From: Sphingomonas sp. S1-29
Lineage (GTDB): Bacteria > Pseudomonadota > Alphaproteobacteria > Sphingomonadales > Sphingomonadaceae
NCBI RefSeq assembly: GCF_026167545.1
Contig: NZ_CP110678.1
Location: forward strand, 2,477,501-2,541,500
Reading direction: 5' to 3'
Length of the DNA: 64,000 bases
Under the pieces are notes generated by a model. It worked only from the letters and a program-made list of their open reading frames with translations, was not told the DNA's origin and did not search any database. Every line of letters starts with the position of its first letter. The stretch's first letter is position 1. Of this stretch, positions 1 through 9,630 are shown piece by piece. A program made the position numbers and the translations under genes.

Positions 1-1
1 C

Positions 2-1621
2 GACGGGCCGACCAGCCTGACGCTCGCCTATGTCCACCAGCAGGACGACAATGTGCCGATCTTCGGCAGCCCCTATTATGCCGCCGCGGGCGGGGTGCCC
101 GAGGGGATCGACGATTCGGACTATTTCGGCATCGCCAACCTCGATTCGCAGCAAAGCGAGGTCGATCGGCTCACCGCCACCTTCACCCACCAACTGAGCG
201 ACGCGCTGACGGTGCGCAATCTGACGCGCTACCAGCGGGTGTTGCAACCCACCGTCACCAGCGCGCCGCAGGGGACCTTCTGCCTGTCGACCGGCCGCAC
301 CCCGCTCGGCGTCGCATGCCCTGCCGCCACCCAGACCACTGCCGCGCAGAACACACCGGGCTTCTATTATCCCAGCGGCCCGCGCGGGCTGGTGCGCGAT
401 CAGCTGAACGACCTGCTCTACAACCAGACCGACCTGACTTTGGTCTCGGGCACCGCGGGCCGGCTGCGCAACACCCTGGTGGTCGGCGCGTCCTATGCGC
501 AGGAAGATTATGTGCTGGTGACCGCCAATCTGCTGCGCAATCCGGGCGGCGCTTTGCCCAATCCCGCGCTGCCGCCGATCGCGATCGGCGATCCCAACAC
601 CGACTATACCGGCCCGATCAACCGGATCGTCACCGGCCGGTCGCAGGGCGATAGCCGGTCGACCGCGGTCTACGCCTTCGACACGCTCGAGATCGGCGAG
701 ATGGTCGAGGTGAATGCCGGGGTCCGCTGGGAGCAGATGGACGCGGTGTTCCGCGCCGACACCTATGCCACACCGGCAACCGGTGGCGCGATCACCCGCG
801 GCGTCGACCAGCTCAGCGACGAGAACCTGTTCAGCTATCGCGGCGGTGTCGTCTTCAAGCCGGTGCCCAATGCCAGCCTCTATGCAAGCTACGGCAATTC
901 GAAGACGCCGAGTTCGGCGACGGTGCGGCTGGGCTGCACCACCGCCTGCGACGTCGCTCCCGAAACCGGCGAAAGCTACGAGATCGGCGCCAAGGCCGAT
1001 TTGTTCGGGCGCCGGCTCCAGCTGACCGCGGCGGTGTTCCGCAACGAGCGCACCAATTTCCGCGTGAATACGAACGATCCGGTCGCTCCCTCGGTGCAAG
1101 TGCTCGATGGCCGCTCGCGCGTCGATGGCATCGCGCTGGGTGCGTCGGGCAACATCACCCCCGCCTGGAGCATCTTCGCCAACTACACCTACCTCGACGG
1201 CGAAATCCTGCAGAGCGTGTCGGACTTCTGCCTCGCCAACCCCGGCGCGACCGGTTGCGGCAATTCGGCCGGCCTACCCGATCCACAGGCTGGCAACGTG
1301 CTGATCCAGACCCCTGATCATTCGGGCAGCCTGTTCACCACCTACACGCTGCCGTTCGGGCTGCAGCTCGGCTATGGCCTGACCTATCAGGGTAGCTTCG
1401 CGCTCAACCAGTCGTCGCTCGCCGCGCCGATCCAGCTCGAGGGCGAGGATTTCCTCACCCACCGCGCCTTCCTGTCCTACGCCTTTGCCGGCGGGCTGAC
1501 CGCGCAGGTCAACATCCAGAACCTGACCAACGAGCGTTACTATACCGGCATCCGCAACAATGGCTGGGCGACGCCGGGCGATGCGCGGTCGGCGGTGCTG
1601 AGCGTATTCTACAGCTTTTGA
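2..1621 (+). CDS. TonB-dependent siderophore receptor, 5' end missing
   Basis: This is the C-terminal part (about 539 residues) of an outer-membrane TonB-dependent receptor. The frame is open back to the first base of the window, so the gene starts upstream; the GTG at 53 is internal, not a start. What is visible is the beta-barrel: alternating aromatic and polar strands, a two-cysteine extracellular loop (LGCTTACDVAPETG), the TonB-receptor block GRSRVDGIALG, and a C-terminal strand ending LSVFYSF with the terminal Phe used for outer-membrane insertion. The plug domain and TonB box lie outside the window. The next gene is a PiuC-type dioxygenase, the usual partner of catecholate siderophore receptors of the Fiu/PiuA group, so ferric-siderophore uptake is the likely role. 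The substrate is inferred from that neighbour only. Confidence 0.9.
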   Translation, partial: DGPTSLTLAYVHQQDDNVPIFGSPYYAAAGGVPEGIDDSDYFGIANLDSQQSEVDRLTATFTHQLSDALTVRNLTRYQRVLQPTVTSAPQGTFCLSTGRTPLGVACPAATQTTAAQNTPGFYYPSGPRGLVRDQLNDLLYNQTDLTLVSGTAGRLRNTLVVGASYAQEDYVLVTANLLRNPGGALPNPALPPIAIGDPNTDYTGPINRIVTGRSQGDSRSTAVYAFDTLEIGEMVEVNAGVRWEQMDAVFRADTYATPATGGAITRGVDQLSDENLFSYRGGVVFKPVPNASLYASYGNSKTPSSATVRLGCTTACDVAPETGESYEIGAKADLFGRRLQLTAAVFRNERTNFRVNTNDPVAPSVQVLDGRSRVDGIALGASGNITPAWSIFANYTYLDGEILQSVSDFCLANPGATGCGNSAGLPDPQAGNVLIQTPDHSGSLFTTYTLPFGLQLGYGLTYQGSFALNQSSLAAPIQLEGEDFLTHRAFLSYAFAGGLTAQVNIQNLTNERYYTGIRNNGWATPGDARSAVLSVFYSF

Positions 1622-1633
1622 GACAGCCCCCGT

Positions 1634-1751
1634 CCGTTCGTCCTGAGTAGGGACTGAGCGAAGGCGAAGGCCCGTATCGAAGGACATGCCCCAAGCGGGC
1701 TTCCTTCGATACGCCGCTTCGACAAGCTCAGCGGCTACTCAGGACGAACGG
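1634..1751. repeat. Long intergenic palindrome (REP-like)
   Basis: The outer arms CCGTTCGTCCTGAGTAG and CTACTCAGGACGAACGG pair perfectly. Inner arms (CGTATCGAAGGA / TCCTTCGATACG) add a second stem around a short loop. Such clusters sit between genes in sphingomonad chromosomes. Here the element lies between the receptor stop and the dioxygenase start, where it could act as a terminator or as an mRNA 3'-end stabiliser. Confidence 0.85.
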
Positions 1752-1785
1752 TTATGCTTCAGGCTATGACGGCTAAGGAATACCC

Positions 1786-2469
1786 ATGCTGATCGCGATC
1801 CCCGACCTGTTCGACGCCGCCGGGGTCGCGCGGCTGCGCAACCTGATCGATCAAGGCGACTGGATCGACGGCAACGCCACCTCGGGCCCGCAATCGGCGC
1901 TCGCCAAACGCAACGAACAGCTCGCCGAGGGCAGCGTCGCGGCGCGCGAGGCCGGAGGGCTGGTGCTCGATGCGCTGGGGCGTTCGCCGCTGTTCATCGC
2001 CGCCGCGCTCCCGGCAAAGGTCTTCCCGCCCTTGTTCAACCGCTATGCCGGCGGCCAGGCGTTCGGGGCGCATATCGACAATGCGATCCGGATCCAGCGC
2101 GGCAGCGACTTTCGCATCCGCTCGGACCTGTCGGCGACGCTCTTCCTCGCCGATCCCGCCGACTATGATGGCGGCGAGCTGGTGATCGAGGATCGCTTCG
2201 GCGAACAACGCGTCAAGCTGCCCGCGGGGCATATGGTGCTCTACCCGGCATCGTCGCTCCACCGCGTCGAGCCGGTCACGCGCGGTGTGCGGGTGGCGTC
2301 GTTCTTCTGGCTGCAATCGATGGTCCGCGACGACGGCGCGCGGCGGCTGTTGTTCGATCTCGACCAGTCGGTGCAGCGGCTGGGCGGCCAGCTGGGGCAG
2401 GGCGACCGCTCGGTGATCGAGCTCACCGGGGTGTACCACAACCTCCTGCGACGCTGGGCCGAGGTGTGA
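1786..2469 (+). CDS. piuC: Fe(II)/2-oxoglutarate dioxygenase, PKHD-type hydroxylase
   Basis: A 227-aa cytoplasmic PKHD-type hydroxylase of the PiuC/YbiX family, whose usual length is about 225 aa. The iron-binding facial triad is present: H96 and D98 (FGAHIDNA) and H159 (SSLHRVEP). R169 (TRGVRVAS) is the expected 2-oxoglutarate anchor. The prolyl-4-hydroxylase-like core spans roughly residues 75-180. AAGGA just upstream supports the ATG at 1786. The gene lies 164 bases downstream of a TonB receptor on the same strand, the conserved arrangement of iron-regulated receptor-piuC pairs. Its exact substrate in this family is unknown; a role in siderophore or iron handling is inferred from context. 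Confidence 0.93.
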   Translation: MLIAIPDLFDAAGVARLRNLIDQGDWIDGNATSGPQSALAKRNEQLAEGSVAAREAGGLVLDALGRSPLFIAAALPAKVFPPLFNRYAGGQAFGAHIDNAIRIQRGSDFRIRSDLSATLFLADPADYDGGELVIEDRFGEQRVKLPAGHMVLYPASSLHRVEPVTRGVRVASFFWLQSMVRDDGARRLLFDLDQSVQRLGGQLGQGDRSVIELTGVYHNLLRRWAEV

Positions 2470-2477
2470 CCCATTAT

Positions 2478-2599
2478 CCCTCTCCCCTTTGGGGAGAGGG
2501 TGGCTGACCCCGGCGAAGGCCGGGGGGAGGCCGGGAGAGGGGCAGTTGGAGCGCTTCCTCACTGCCCCTCTCCCAACCCTCTCCCCAAAGGGGAGAGGG
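2478..2599. repeat. Intergenic palindrome, CCCTCTCCCC type
   Basis: The arms CCCTCTCCCCTTTGGGGAGAGGG and CCCTCTCCCCAAAGGGGAGAGGG lie at the two ends and each can also fold on itself. A [19 protein letters not shown] centre lies between them. The element sits between the convergent piuC and glutamate dehydrogenase genes, so it can work as a bidirectional terminator. Confidence 0.85.
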
Positions 2600-2609
2600 C
2601 TTTAGAAGA

Positions 2610-5600
2610 TCACCGCCCCAGCAGCACCCTGGCCTGACCCGCGATCTGCGCCAGCATCGCCGCGCTCGGTGCCGGCGCACGCCGCGCGCGCTGCACCAGC
2701 GCGGCGAATTGCTCGACCCGTGGCTTGTTCGCGCGCAGCCAGCGATCGACCGCCGCCTGCGGATCGGCGCCGCCCGATCGGCCGATGAAATCGAGCCGCA
2801 ATTGCTGGAAATCGCGCGCAAGCCCCGCGATCAGCAACCGCTCCCACGGATCGCCCGAGCTGACGCGCGCCGCATTAGCCTGCGCCCAATCGAGCCCCAG
2901 CGCGCGCCCCAAATGGGTGAAGGCGCGCGTCAGCACCGCTTCCTCGATCCCGAGGCGTGCGCTCAGGTCGGCCAGACCGACCGCGCCGTCCATCTCGAAG
3001 ATCCGCACCACCTTGCGCACCAGCGGCTTGGGCGCGCCGACGCCCTCGAGCCGGCCGGCGATCCGGCTGCTCTGCGCACTCGCCTCGTCGAGCAGCAACT
3101 CGCGCGTCTTCTTGTCGAGGTCGGCGATGCCGGGCTTCAGCCGTGCGACCAGGTCGGCGGGGCTGGTGCCGCTCGGCGCGGTGCGCAGCAGATCGGCCAT
3201 CTGCGATCGCACCGCCACCGCGACCTCCTCGAGCAGCGCGAGCCGCGCCGCCTCGGGCATCGCGGCGGTCTCGATCTCGGCCCATAGCCCAGGCAGCCCG
3301 AACAGCTGTTCGGCGGCGACGAAGGTCGCGGCGATGTCGGCCATCGCCGCCCCCTCTTCCTCGGCGAGCTCGAAGGGGTGGAGCACGCCCAGCCGGTTGA
3401 CGATTCGGTTGGCCAATTTGGTCGCGACGATCTCGCCGCGCAGCCGATGCTCGCGGATCGCGGTCGCGAACTTGCGGCGCATCTGCGACGGGAAGGCGGC
3501 GATCAGATCGGGCTCGGTCGCTGCATCGGTCGCGAGCGCGGATTGCTCGATCGCTTCCTGCAGCGCCAGCTTGGCGGTGGCGAGCAGCACCGCGAGCTCG
3601 GGCCGCGTCAGCCCGCGCCCTTCCTGCGCCACCCGCAGCAGATCTTCGTTGCTGCCCAGCCCCTCGACCGCGCGGTCGAGCTTGCCCGATGCCTCGAGGA
3701 TTTCGATCAGCCGCAAATAGCTCGGTACCGTCACCGGGCCATCGGCTTCCATGAACGACAGCGCCAGCGTCTGCAGCCGGTTGTCCTCGAGCACCAGATG
3801 CGCGACCTCGTCGGTCATCGACACCAGCAGATCGTCGCGCTTGGCGAGCTTAAGCCGGCCCTCGGTCACTTCGCGGTTGAGCGCGATCTTGATGTTGACC
3901 TCGTTGTCCGAACAATCGACGCCCGCCGAATTGTCGATGAAGTCGGTGTTGATCCGCCCGCCCTTGGCCGAAAACGCGATCCGCGCCGCCTGGGTGACGC
4001 CCAGATTGGCGCCTTCGCCGATCGCCCGCGCGCGCAGATGTTCGGCATTGACGCGGGTGCGATCATTGGCGGGATCGCCGACATCGGTGTGGCTCTCATG
4101 CGCCGCCTTCACATAGGTGCCGATGCCGCCGAACCAGATCAGGTCGGCTGGTGCCTTGAGGATCGCCTGGATCAGCGTCGTCGGATCGAGCGCCTCATCC
4201 TCGATCCCCAGCATCTCGCGCACCTGCTTCGACAGCTTGATGCTCTTTTCCGACCGCGCGAACACGCCGCCGCCCTTTGAGATCAGCGCCGGATCATAAT
4301 CGGCCCAGCTCGACCGTGGCAGCGCGAACAGCCGCGCGCGCTCGTCCCACGATGCCGCCGCATCGGGGGCAGGATCGAGGAAGATGTGGCGATGATCGAA
4401 CGCCGCCTGCAATCGGATCGTCTTCGACAGCAACATGCCGTTGCCGAACACGTCGCCCGACATGTCGCCACAGCCGACGACGGTGACCGGATCGGCCTGC
4501 ACATCGACGCCCATTTCGGCGAAATGCCGCTGCACCGAAACCCACGCGCCCTTTGCAGTGATGCCCATCGCCTTGTGGTCATAGCCCTTCGACCCGCCGC
4601 TGGCGAAGGCATCGCCCAGCCAGAAGCCGCGCTCCTGCGCCAGCGCGTTGGCGACGTCGCTGAAGGTCGCGGTGCCCTTGTCGGCGGCGACGACGAAATA
4701 GGGGTCTTCGCCGTCATGGATGACGACACCCTCTGGATGCACTACCGCGCCCTCGACGATATTGTCGGTGATCGACAGCAGCGAACGGATGAAGATGCGA
4801 TAGCTTTCGGTGCCCTCGGCCAGCCAGGCATCGCGGTTCGCGGGCGACGGCAGCTGCTTGGGATAGAATCCGCCCTTGGCCCCGGTCGGCACGATCACCG
4901 CGTTCTTCACGCGCTGTGCCTTCATCAGCCCCAGCACTTCGGTGCGGAAATCGTCGCGCCGATCGGACCAGCGAAGCCCGCCGCGCGCGACCGGCCCGGC
5001 GCGCAGATGGATACCCTCGACACGCGGGCTGTAGACAAAGATTTCGCGCCACGGCAGCGGTTGCGGCAGGCCGGGCACCAGCGCGCTGTCGAGCTTGAAC
5101 GCCAGCGCCTCATTGGCGGCGGGCGACCAGGCGTTGGTACGAAGCGTTGCCATCACCACGCCGCGATAGGTGCGCAGGATGCGATCGTCGTCGATCGCCG
5201 ATACCTGATCGAGCCCGGCGTCGATCGCCGCGGTCGCCTTTTCCATTGCGGCCTCGGCACCCTTGCGCGCCGCCGGATCATGCGCGGCGGCAAAGCGCGC
5301 GATCAACGCGCGCGTCACCTTGGGCGCGCGGTGCAGCGCGTCGACGACGGTCGCCAGGCCATAAGGCAGCCCGGTCTGGCGCAGATAGCGGAACCAGGCG
5401 CGCAGCAGCACCACCGATTGCGGCGCCATGCCGCTCTCGACGATCAGCCGGTTGAAACAGTCGTTCTCGGCGCGGTTTTCGAGCACCGCGCGGATCGCCG
5501 CCTCGACCACTGGGGCATCGAGATTGCGCTCGGCATCGGGCGCGCGCGGGATCTGGACCAGGAAGTCGTGGATCACCGGCGAGCTGTCGTCGATCAGATC

Positions 5601-7235
5601 GGTCGGCACCTCCTCGATCACGCGGAAGCCGAAATTCTCGAGCACCGGCACCGCATCGGACAGCGGCAGCGCGCCGCCGGTGCGGTAGATCTTGATGCGG
5701 AAGATATTGTCGTCGAGATCGTCGTCGCCGATGATCCGCACCTGCCGCGCGTCGTGATCGCCAAGCTCAGCCAGCCGCAACACGTCCTGCGCCGCCTGCT
5801 CGGCGGTCGTGGTGGTGCGGTAGTTTGCGGGGAAGGTGGCGGCGTAGCGCAGGGCTAGCCGCGTTGCGCGGCTCGGCGCCACCTCGGTCAGCGCCGATTC
5901 GACCGCGGCGTTCCAGCCGCGCATCATCCGCACCAGCCGTTCGTCGAGCGCCGCGACGTCGGGCATCCGCCCCTCGCCGCGCAGATCGAGCGTGTAGCGG
6001 ATCAGTGCGATCTCGCCATCGTCGACGCTGATCGTCCAGTTGAGCAGGCTGGCGTTCGCGGCATCGGTCAGCATCGTCCCGATCGCGGTGCGCCGCGCGG
6101 TCGACAATTCGTCGCGCGGCAACCAGACGAAGGCGAACAGATGCCGCCCGAGCGCGCTCTTGACCAGCACCAGCTTGGGGCGCGGGCGATCGGCGACCGA
6201 CATCGAGGTGAGGGTGAGCTGCTCGAGCGCCTCGACCGGGAAGGCGGTGGTCAGGTCGTGCGGCAGCGCGGTCAGCGCGTGCTCCATCGCCTTGCCGGTA
6301 TGCCCGCGCGGATCGAAGCCGAACCGGTCGACCAGGCTGCGCAGGTTCGTGCGCAGCCGCGGCACCTCGTTGGCGCTCGCATGCAGCGCGGCGCTGGTCC
6401 AGAGCCCGGCATGGATCGACAGGCCGACTATCTTGTCACCTTCCCGCACCGGCAGCAGCACCAGGTCGAGCGGGACGCGGCGATGCACCGTCGCGATGCA
6501 GTTCGACTTCAGCAACAAGGGCGCCGCGCCGCCGCGCTCGAACCATTCGATCGCCAACAGCCGCGAGGCCTGCGCCAGCAGCGGCACGTCGAACTGCTGC
6601 GACGCAATCCCCAGCGGCGTGGTCGCGCGGCCGTCGCGATACCAGGTCTCGTTCCCGAGCAGCGTCATCTTGCCCGACAGGAACCAGCGCAGCAGCGCCG
6701 CGCCTTCGTCATCGGCGGTCTGGTCGGCATCGGCGGCGATCGCCGCCTGCAGCGCGGGCCAGTCGTTCACCGCCTGGCGGACATGGCGCAGGTTGCGCTC
6801 GAGCTCGGCCATCAGTTCGCGGCGTGGCTTGGCGTCGATCCGGTCGGTCTCGATATAGATCATCGATTCGCGCGCGCCCGCCGCGTCGATCTTGTCGAGC
6901 GTGCCGTCCTCGGTGCGGACGACCGGCAGCACGGGGTGGATGATCCGCTCGATCGGGATGTCGTGCGCGGCGATCGTCGCGGCGATCGAATCGACCAGGA
7001 AGGGCATGTCGTCGTTGACGATCGCCAGCCGCATCCGGCGAAGCTCGCCGCGGTTGAAGGTCTCGATCGCGATCGTCGGCGTGCCGGGCGGTCGCTGGCT
7101 CGCGGTCTCGACGACGAAGCGCACCGCATCGGCGCGGTCGGCAGCGCCGAAGCCTTCGAGTTCTCCTGGGAGCGCGTGTTCGAACAGTCGCGCGTCGATC
7201 GCCTTGGTCAGCGATTTGCTTGCTTGCTTCAACAT
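2610..7235 (-). CDS. NAD-specific glutamate dehydrogenase (large, about 180 kDa class)
   Basis: This protein oxidatively deaminates L-glutamate to 2-oxoglutarate and ammonia with NAD+. The reading from ATG 7235 (MLKQASKSLTKAI) gives 1541 aa, in the 1500-1650 range of the large GDH class known from Streptomyces, Pseudomonas and Caulobacter. The N-terminal half is the regulatory part with ACT-like segments (for example NDDMPFLVDSIAATIAAHDI). The catalytic core begins around residue 690-750: GPVARGGLRWSDRRDDFRTE, then the glycine/lysine motif PTGAKGGFYPKQLP, then GGIGTYVKA and GEGANLGVTQAAR of the NAD domain. A start 12 codons further upstream (7271) is possible but adds a basic tail. The gene is transcribed alone, convergent with piuC. 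No frameshift is seen. Confidence 0.96.
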   Translation of the reverse strand: MLKQASKSLTKAIDARLFEHALPGELEGFGAADRADAVRFVVETASQRPPGTPTIAIETFNRGELRRMRLAIVNDDMPFLVDSIAATIAAHDIPIERIIHPVLPVVRTEDGTLDKIDAAGARESMIYIETDRIDAKPRRELMAELERNLRHVRQAVNDWPALQAAIAADADQTADDEGAALLRWFLSGKMTLLGNETWYRDGRATTPLGIASQQFDVPLLAQASRLLAIEWFERGGAAPLLLKSNCIATVHRRVPLDLVLLPVREGDKIVGLSIHAGLWTSAALHASANEVPRLRTNLRSLVDRFGFDPRGHTGKAMEHALTALPHDLTTAFPVEALEQLTLTSMSVADRPRPKLVLVKSALGRHLFAFVWLPRDELSTARRTAIGTMLTDAANASLLNWTISVDDGEIALIRYTLDLRGEGRMPDVAALDERLVRMMRGWNAAVESALTEVAPSRATRLALRYAATFPANYRTTTTAEQAAQDVLRLAELGDHDARQVRIIGDDDLDDNIFRIKIYRTGGALPLSDAVPVLENFGFRVIEEVPTDLIDDSSPVIHDFLVQIPRAPDAERNLDAPVVEAAIRAVLENRAENDCFNRLIVESGMAPQSVVLLRAWFRYLRQTGLPYGLATVVDALHRAPKVTRALIARFAAAHDPAARKGAEAAMEKATAAIDAGLDQVSAIDDDRILRTYRGVVMATLRTNAWSPAANEALAFKLDSALVPGLPQPLPWREIFVYSPRVEGIHLRAGPVARGGLRWSDRRDDFRTEVLGLMKAQRVKNAVIVPTGAKGGFYPKQLPSPANRDAWLAEGTESYRIFIRSLLSITDNIVEGAVVHPEGVVIHDGEDPYFVVAADKGTATFSDVANALAQERGFWLGDAFASGGSKGYDHKAMGITAKGAWVSVQRHFAEMGVDVQADPVTVVGCGDMSGDVFGNGMLLSKTIRLQAAFDHRHIFLDPAPDAAASWDERARLFALPRSSWADYDPALISKGGGVFARSEKSIKLSKQVREMLGIEDEALDPTTLIQAILKAPADLIWFGGIGTYVKAAHESHTDVGDPANDRTRVNAEHLRARAIGEGANLGVTQAARIAFSAKGGRINTDFIDNSAGVDCSDNEVNIKIALNREVTEGRLKLAKRDDLLVSMTDEVAHLVLEDNRLQTLALSFMEADGPVTVPSYLRLIEILEASGKLDRAVEGLGSNEDLLRVAQEGRGLTRPELAVLLATAKLALQEAIEQSALATDAATEPDLIAAFPSQMRRKFATAIREHRLRGEIVATKLANRIVNRLGVLHPFELAEEEGAAMADIAATFVAAEQLFGLPGLWAEIETAAMPEAARLALLEEVAVAVRSQMADLLRTAPSGTSPADLVARLKPGIADLDKKTRELLLDEASAQSSRIAGRLEGVGAPKPLVRKVVRIFEMDGAVGLADLSARLGIEEAVLTRAFTHLGRALGLDWAQANAARVSSGDPWERLLIAGLARDFQQLRLDFIGRSGGADPQAAVDRWLRANKPRVEQFAALVQRARRAPAPSAAMLAQIAGQARVLLGR

Positions 7236-7310
7236 GGGCCTGCGTATGCGCCCCGTTTCCGCGGCACTCAAGCGTTGTGGCAGCCCCGACCTGCTCGGCA
7301 GGGCCGGAAA

Positions 7311-8603
7311 TCAGCCGCCGGTGCTGCGGATCGCCTTTTGCGTAAGCCCAGCCGAATCGTCGATCCGCGCGACGACGTCGAGCATCCCGTCGCTGCCCGC
7401 GCGCGCCAGCAGCAGCACGAACTCGTCGTCGCCCGCCGCGATCGCCACCTGCGCGATCGGCGCACGCGTCCGCAGCGTGGCGGCTGCCTTGTCGAGCGTG
7501 TCGGGCTTGGCCGCCGGCCGCCGCGCCGCGCGTTCGGCGGCGACCAGTCCCTTGATGCCCCCCGCCGCTCCCGCCAGGAACGCAGCGAAGTCGGCGGGTG
7601 CGACATCGTTGCGCCGCGCATGCATCAGCACGCAGGCGAATTCGGTCAGCCGCGTCTTGTCATATTCGATGCCGAGCACGAGCTTGATCACCGGCGTCAT
7701 CGGCGCCCGCGCCTGCGGCTTCAGTCCCCAATCCTCGAGCAGGCCGGCATAGCCCTCGGGGTCCTTGTCGGCGGCCGCGGCAAAGGCATAGGCGTGGTTG
7801 AGCGTGCGATACAGCGCCGCGCGCGATCGATTGCTCGATACCCGCAATTCCTCGGCGCAGGCGCGCGCATGCGCCAGATAGTCGCTGAGCTCGGCGTCGG
7901 CGTCTAGATCGCCGTCGAGATCGGGGTCGTCATGCTTGGCCGGCGGCTCCTGCGCCGCCGGCTCGAACCCGCCGCTCGGCCCGTCGGCCCAGACGGGCGC
8001 GGCGGCGGGCGCGCGCGGCGTCTCGCGGCGCGCGGCGTCGAGCTCGGCGTTCAACCGCTCCTGCGTCTCGGCGTCGACCAGTTCCTTCCAGTTGATCACG
8101 CCATAGATAAAGTCGATCGTGTCGTCGTCGGACGAGAAGGGCATCAGGATGCCGCGATACAGCGTGTTGTGCCCGCGCTGGCCGACGAACTCGGCCTCGA
8201 AGCCGATCGGCGCGCGGTTGGCGATGATCTGCAGATAATGGTCGGTCAGCCGCGACAGCAGCGATCGGCTGGGCACCTGGCTGATATGCGTGATCGACGA
8301 ATCGACGAGCGTCTCGTCGCGCAGCGCGCGGCCCAGATACTGGATCGCCGGATCCTCGATCCCCATCGAGAAATCGAGCAGCACGCTGTTGGGGCCGAAA
8401 TCGGCGATGTTCGCGGGATCGAGATCCTCGATCGACGGATAGGCGCGCCCGTCGAGCAGCGAGACCCAGTGATTATAGGCGCGTACATGCATCCGCCGCT
8501 CATCGGTGCCGATCTCAGGTGGCCGGTCGCTGCCGCCATCGGTTGCTGATTCGGTGACGCCATCGCCCTCGATCCGGCCCGCTCCGCTATGCGCCATGTC
8601 CAT
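7311..8603 (-). CDS. PAS-domain protein of unknown function
   Basis: A 430-aa soluble protein when started at the ATG at 8603; a second ATG two codons later (8597) is equally possible, and an in-frame extension to 8726 reads as non-coding basic sequence. Residues about 38-175 look like a PAS-type sensor domain: RAYNHWVSLLDGRAYPSIEDL, then NSVLLDFSMGIEDPAIQYLG, then GFEAEFVGQRGHNTLYRGILMPFSSDD and DFIYGVINW. The layout matches the PAS proteins of alphaproteobacteria in which a polar-lipid-like or small ligand is sensed. The rest is alpha-helical, Ala-rich, with no kinase, GGDEF or HTH motif that I can see. It sits 75 bases upstream of the GDH gene on the same strand. The function is not recognised. 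Confidence 0.8.
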   Translation of the reverse strand: MDMAHSGAGRIEGDGVTESATDGGSDRPPEIGTDERRMHVRAYNHWVSLLDGRAYPSIEDLDPANIADFGPNSVLLDFSMGIEDPAIQYLGRALRDETLVDSSITHISQVPSRSLLSRLTDHYLQIIANRAPIGFEAEFVGQRGHNTLYRGILMPFSSDDDTIDFIYGVINWKELVDAETQERLNAELDAARRETPRAPAAAPVWADGPSGGFEPAAQEPPAKHDDPDLDGDLDADAELSDYLAHARACAEELRVSSNRSRAALYRTLNHAYAFAAAADKDPEGYAGLLEDWGLKPQARAPMTPVIKLVLGIEYDKTRLTEFACVLMHARRNDVAPADFAAFLAGAAGGIKGLVAAERAARRPAAKPDTLDKAAATLRTRAPIAQVAIAAGDDEFVLLLARAGSDGMLDVVARIDDSAGLTQKAIRSTGG

Positions 8604-8786
8604 GTCGTCGTATCCCCACGCGGCCCGTTCGCAATGCCGGTTGCGCTGCTTGTGCAGCATGCGTGGTAAACGATGCGTAAAGCCGCCTGCGCGATCGCTG
8701 CGCGATCGGCGGCAACGCTTTGGCAACGCTTGTCAGCCATAACCGCGACTGCTAAGCGCCGCCAACACGACGGCCTTGGCCATCGC

Positions 8787-8862
8787 GCCGCCTTAGCTCA
8801 GTTGGTAGAGCATCGCATTCGTAATGCGGGGGTCACAGGTTCGAGTCCTGTAGGCGGCACCA
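8787..8862 (+). tRNA. tRNA-Thr (anticodon CGT)
   Basis: A 76-nt cloverleaf. The acceptor stem GCCGCCT pairs with AGGCGGC, followed by A and an encoded CCA. The D arm is GCTCAGTTGGTAGAGC. The anticodon stem is TCGCA/TGCGG around the loop TTCGTAA, which puts CGT at the anticodon. The T arm is ACAGGTTCGAGTCCTGT. The CGT anticodon reads ACG threonine codons, consistent with a high-GC genome. Confidence 0.97.
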
Positions 8863-9459
8863 TCCCTTCCGGATCTTGTAAAGTCACCAAGAGCGGGCGT
8901 TGCTGCTCGCCAGTAGCGCTTTACATCGGCATTTGGTGTTGTCTCGTCGTTGGGACGAGCGTTCGAGACTGGTGCCCGATACGCACGTGGTTCGTGGAAT
9001 GGGTCGGCGAAGCGGTGAAAGTCGAGGTGCGGATCCAGCCTAAGTGAAGCATCACTGCCGCCATGATCGGCGGCGCGCCCGATCTGTACCGCAGCTTATA
9101 ACGCATCCAACAGCGTTTTGCATTGAGCGGCAACAGGCAACAGGCAACAGACAACAGGGGGCCGTGAAACGGTACCCCGGACAATGGGTGCCCACGCTGC
9201 TTGCGTGTGGCGTGCCTAGCCTTGACCATAGGGCTAGAAATCCGTGTGGCCCGCACATCATGAGCCTTCGCTCTCGGCGTCATTCGGGTAGAAAACTGGT
9301 ACCATCGGCGCCCCCTAACCTGTGTCAAGCTGTGCTTTATTGGCCGGTCAGTGGTCGGAGCAGGCGATGGCGCGACGAAGCGCCATATCTCAACGTTAAG
9401 GCTTGACGATGGTGGGAACCGAGATCACCTGATTGTTACAATATGGAGAAAGGCGTGCT
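8863..9459. other. Non-coding stretch after tRNA-Thr
   Basis: I see no credible gene in these roughly 600 bases. They hold a small hairpin near 8942-8959 (CTCGTC/GACGAG) and a short tandem repeat at 9131-9158, listed separately. Short open frames on both strands have no ribosome site and no family signature. Composition is less GC-rich than the flanking core genes. Confidence 0.6.
9131..9158. repeat. Tandem 7-mer repeat (CAACAGG)x4
   Basis: Four head-to-tail copies of CAACAGG, the third ending in A. It lies in the gene-poor stretch after tRNA-Thr. The copy number could be variable between strains. Confidence 0.85.
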
Positions 9460-9603
9460 GTGCTCGATGTTTCACGTGAAGTGATTGCCTATGGCCTGCT
9501 GTCGATCATGCTACTGGTCGGTGGGGGAATGGCATTCGTTGTTCAGAAGCGGCGCAAAAGGGAAAAACTTCGTCGCCGGGGTATCAAGCATTACGGTCAT
9601 TAA
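9460..9603 (+). CDS. Small single-pass membrane protein, 47 aa
   Basis: A GTG-initiated frame of 47 codons. GGAGAAAGG at 9445-9453 gives a very good Shine-Dalgarno six bases before the GTG. The peptide reads LDVSREVIAYGLLSI, then a hydrophobic stretch (about residues 9-29, GLLSIMLLVGGGMAFVV), then a highly basic tail QKRRKREKLRRRGIKHYGH. This positive-inside pattern predicts one helix with the C-terminus in the cytoplasm. An inverted repeat ending in TTTT follows at once. No family is recognised. It lies in an otherwise empty region between tRNA-Thr and the polysaccharide locus. An overlapping ATG frame from 9443 ends after 13 codons and is rejected. Confidence 0.6.
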   Translation: MLDVSREVIAYGLLSIMLLVGGGMAFVVQKRRKREKLRRRGIKHYGH

Positions 9604-9630
9604 AACGGTCGAAGGTATTCCCCCCGTTTT
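9602..9630 (+). terminator. Possible terminator after the 47-aa gene
   Basis: AAAACGG at 9602-9608 pairs with CCGTTTT at 9624-9630. The 3' arm ends in four T residues, directly after the stop codon of the small membrane gene. The stem is short and the loop is 15 bases, so strength is uncertain. Confidence 0.4.

Noticed and set aside
4386..5858. A 490-codon plus-strand frame inside glutamate dehydrogenase
   Set aside because: Antisense to a gene with intact motifs; rich in Arg, His and Gln without domains.
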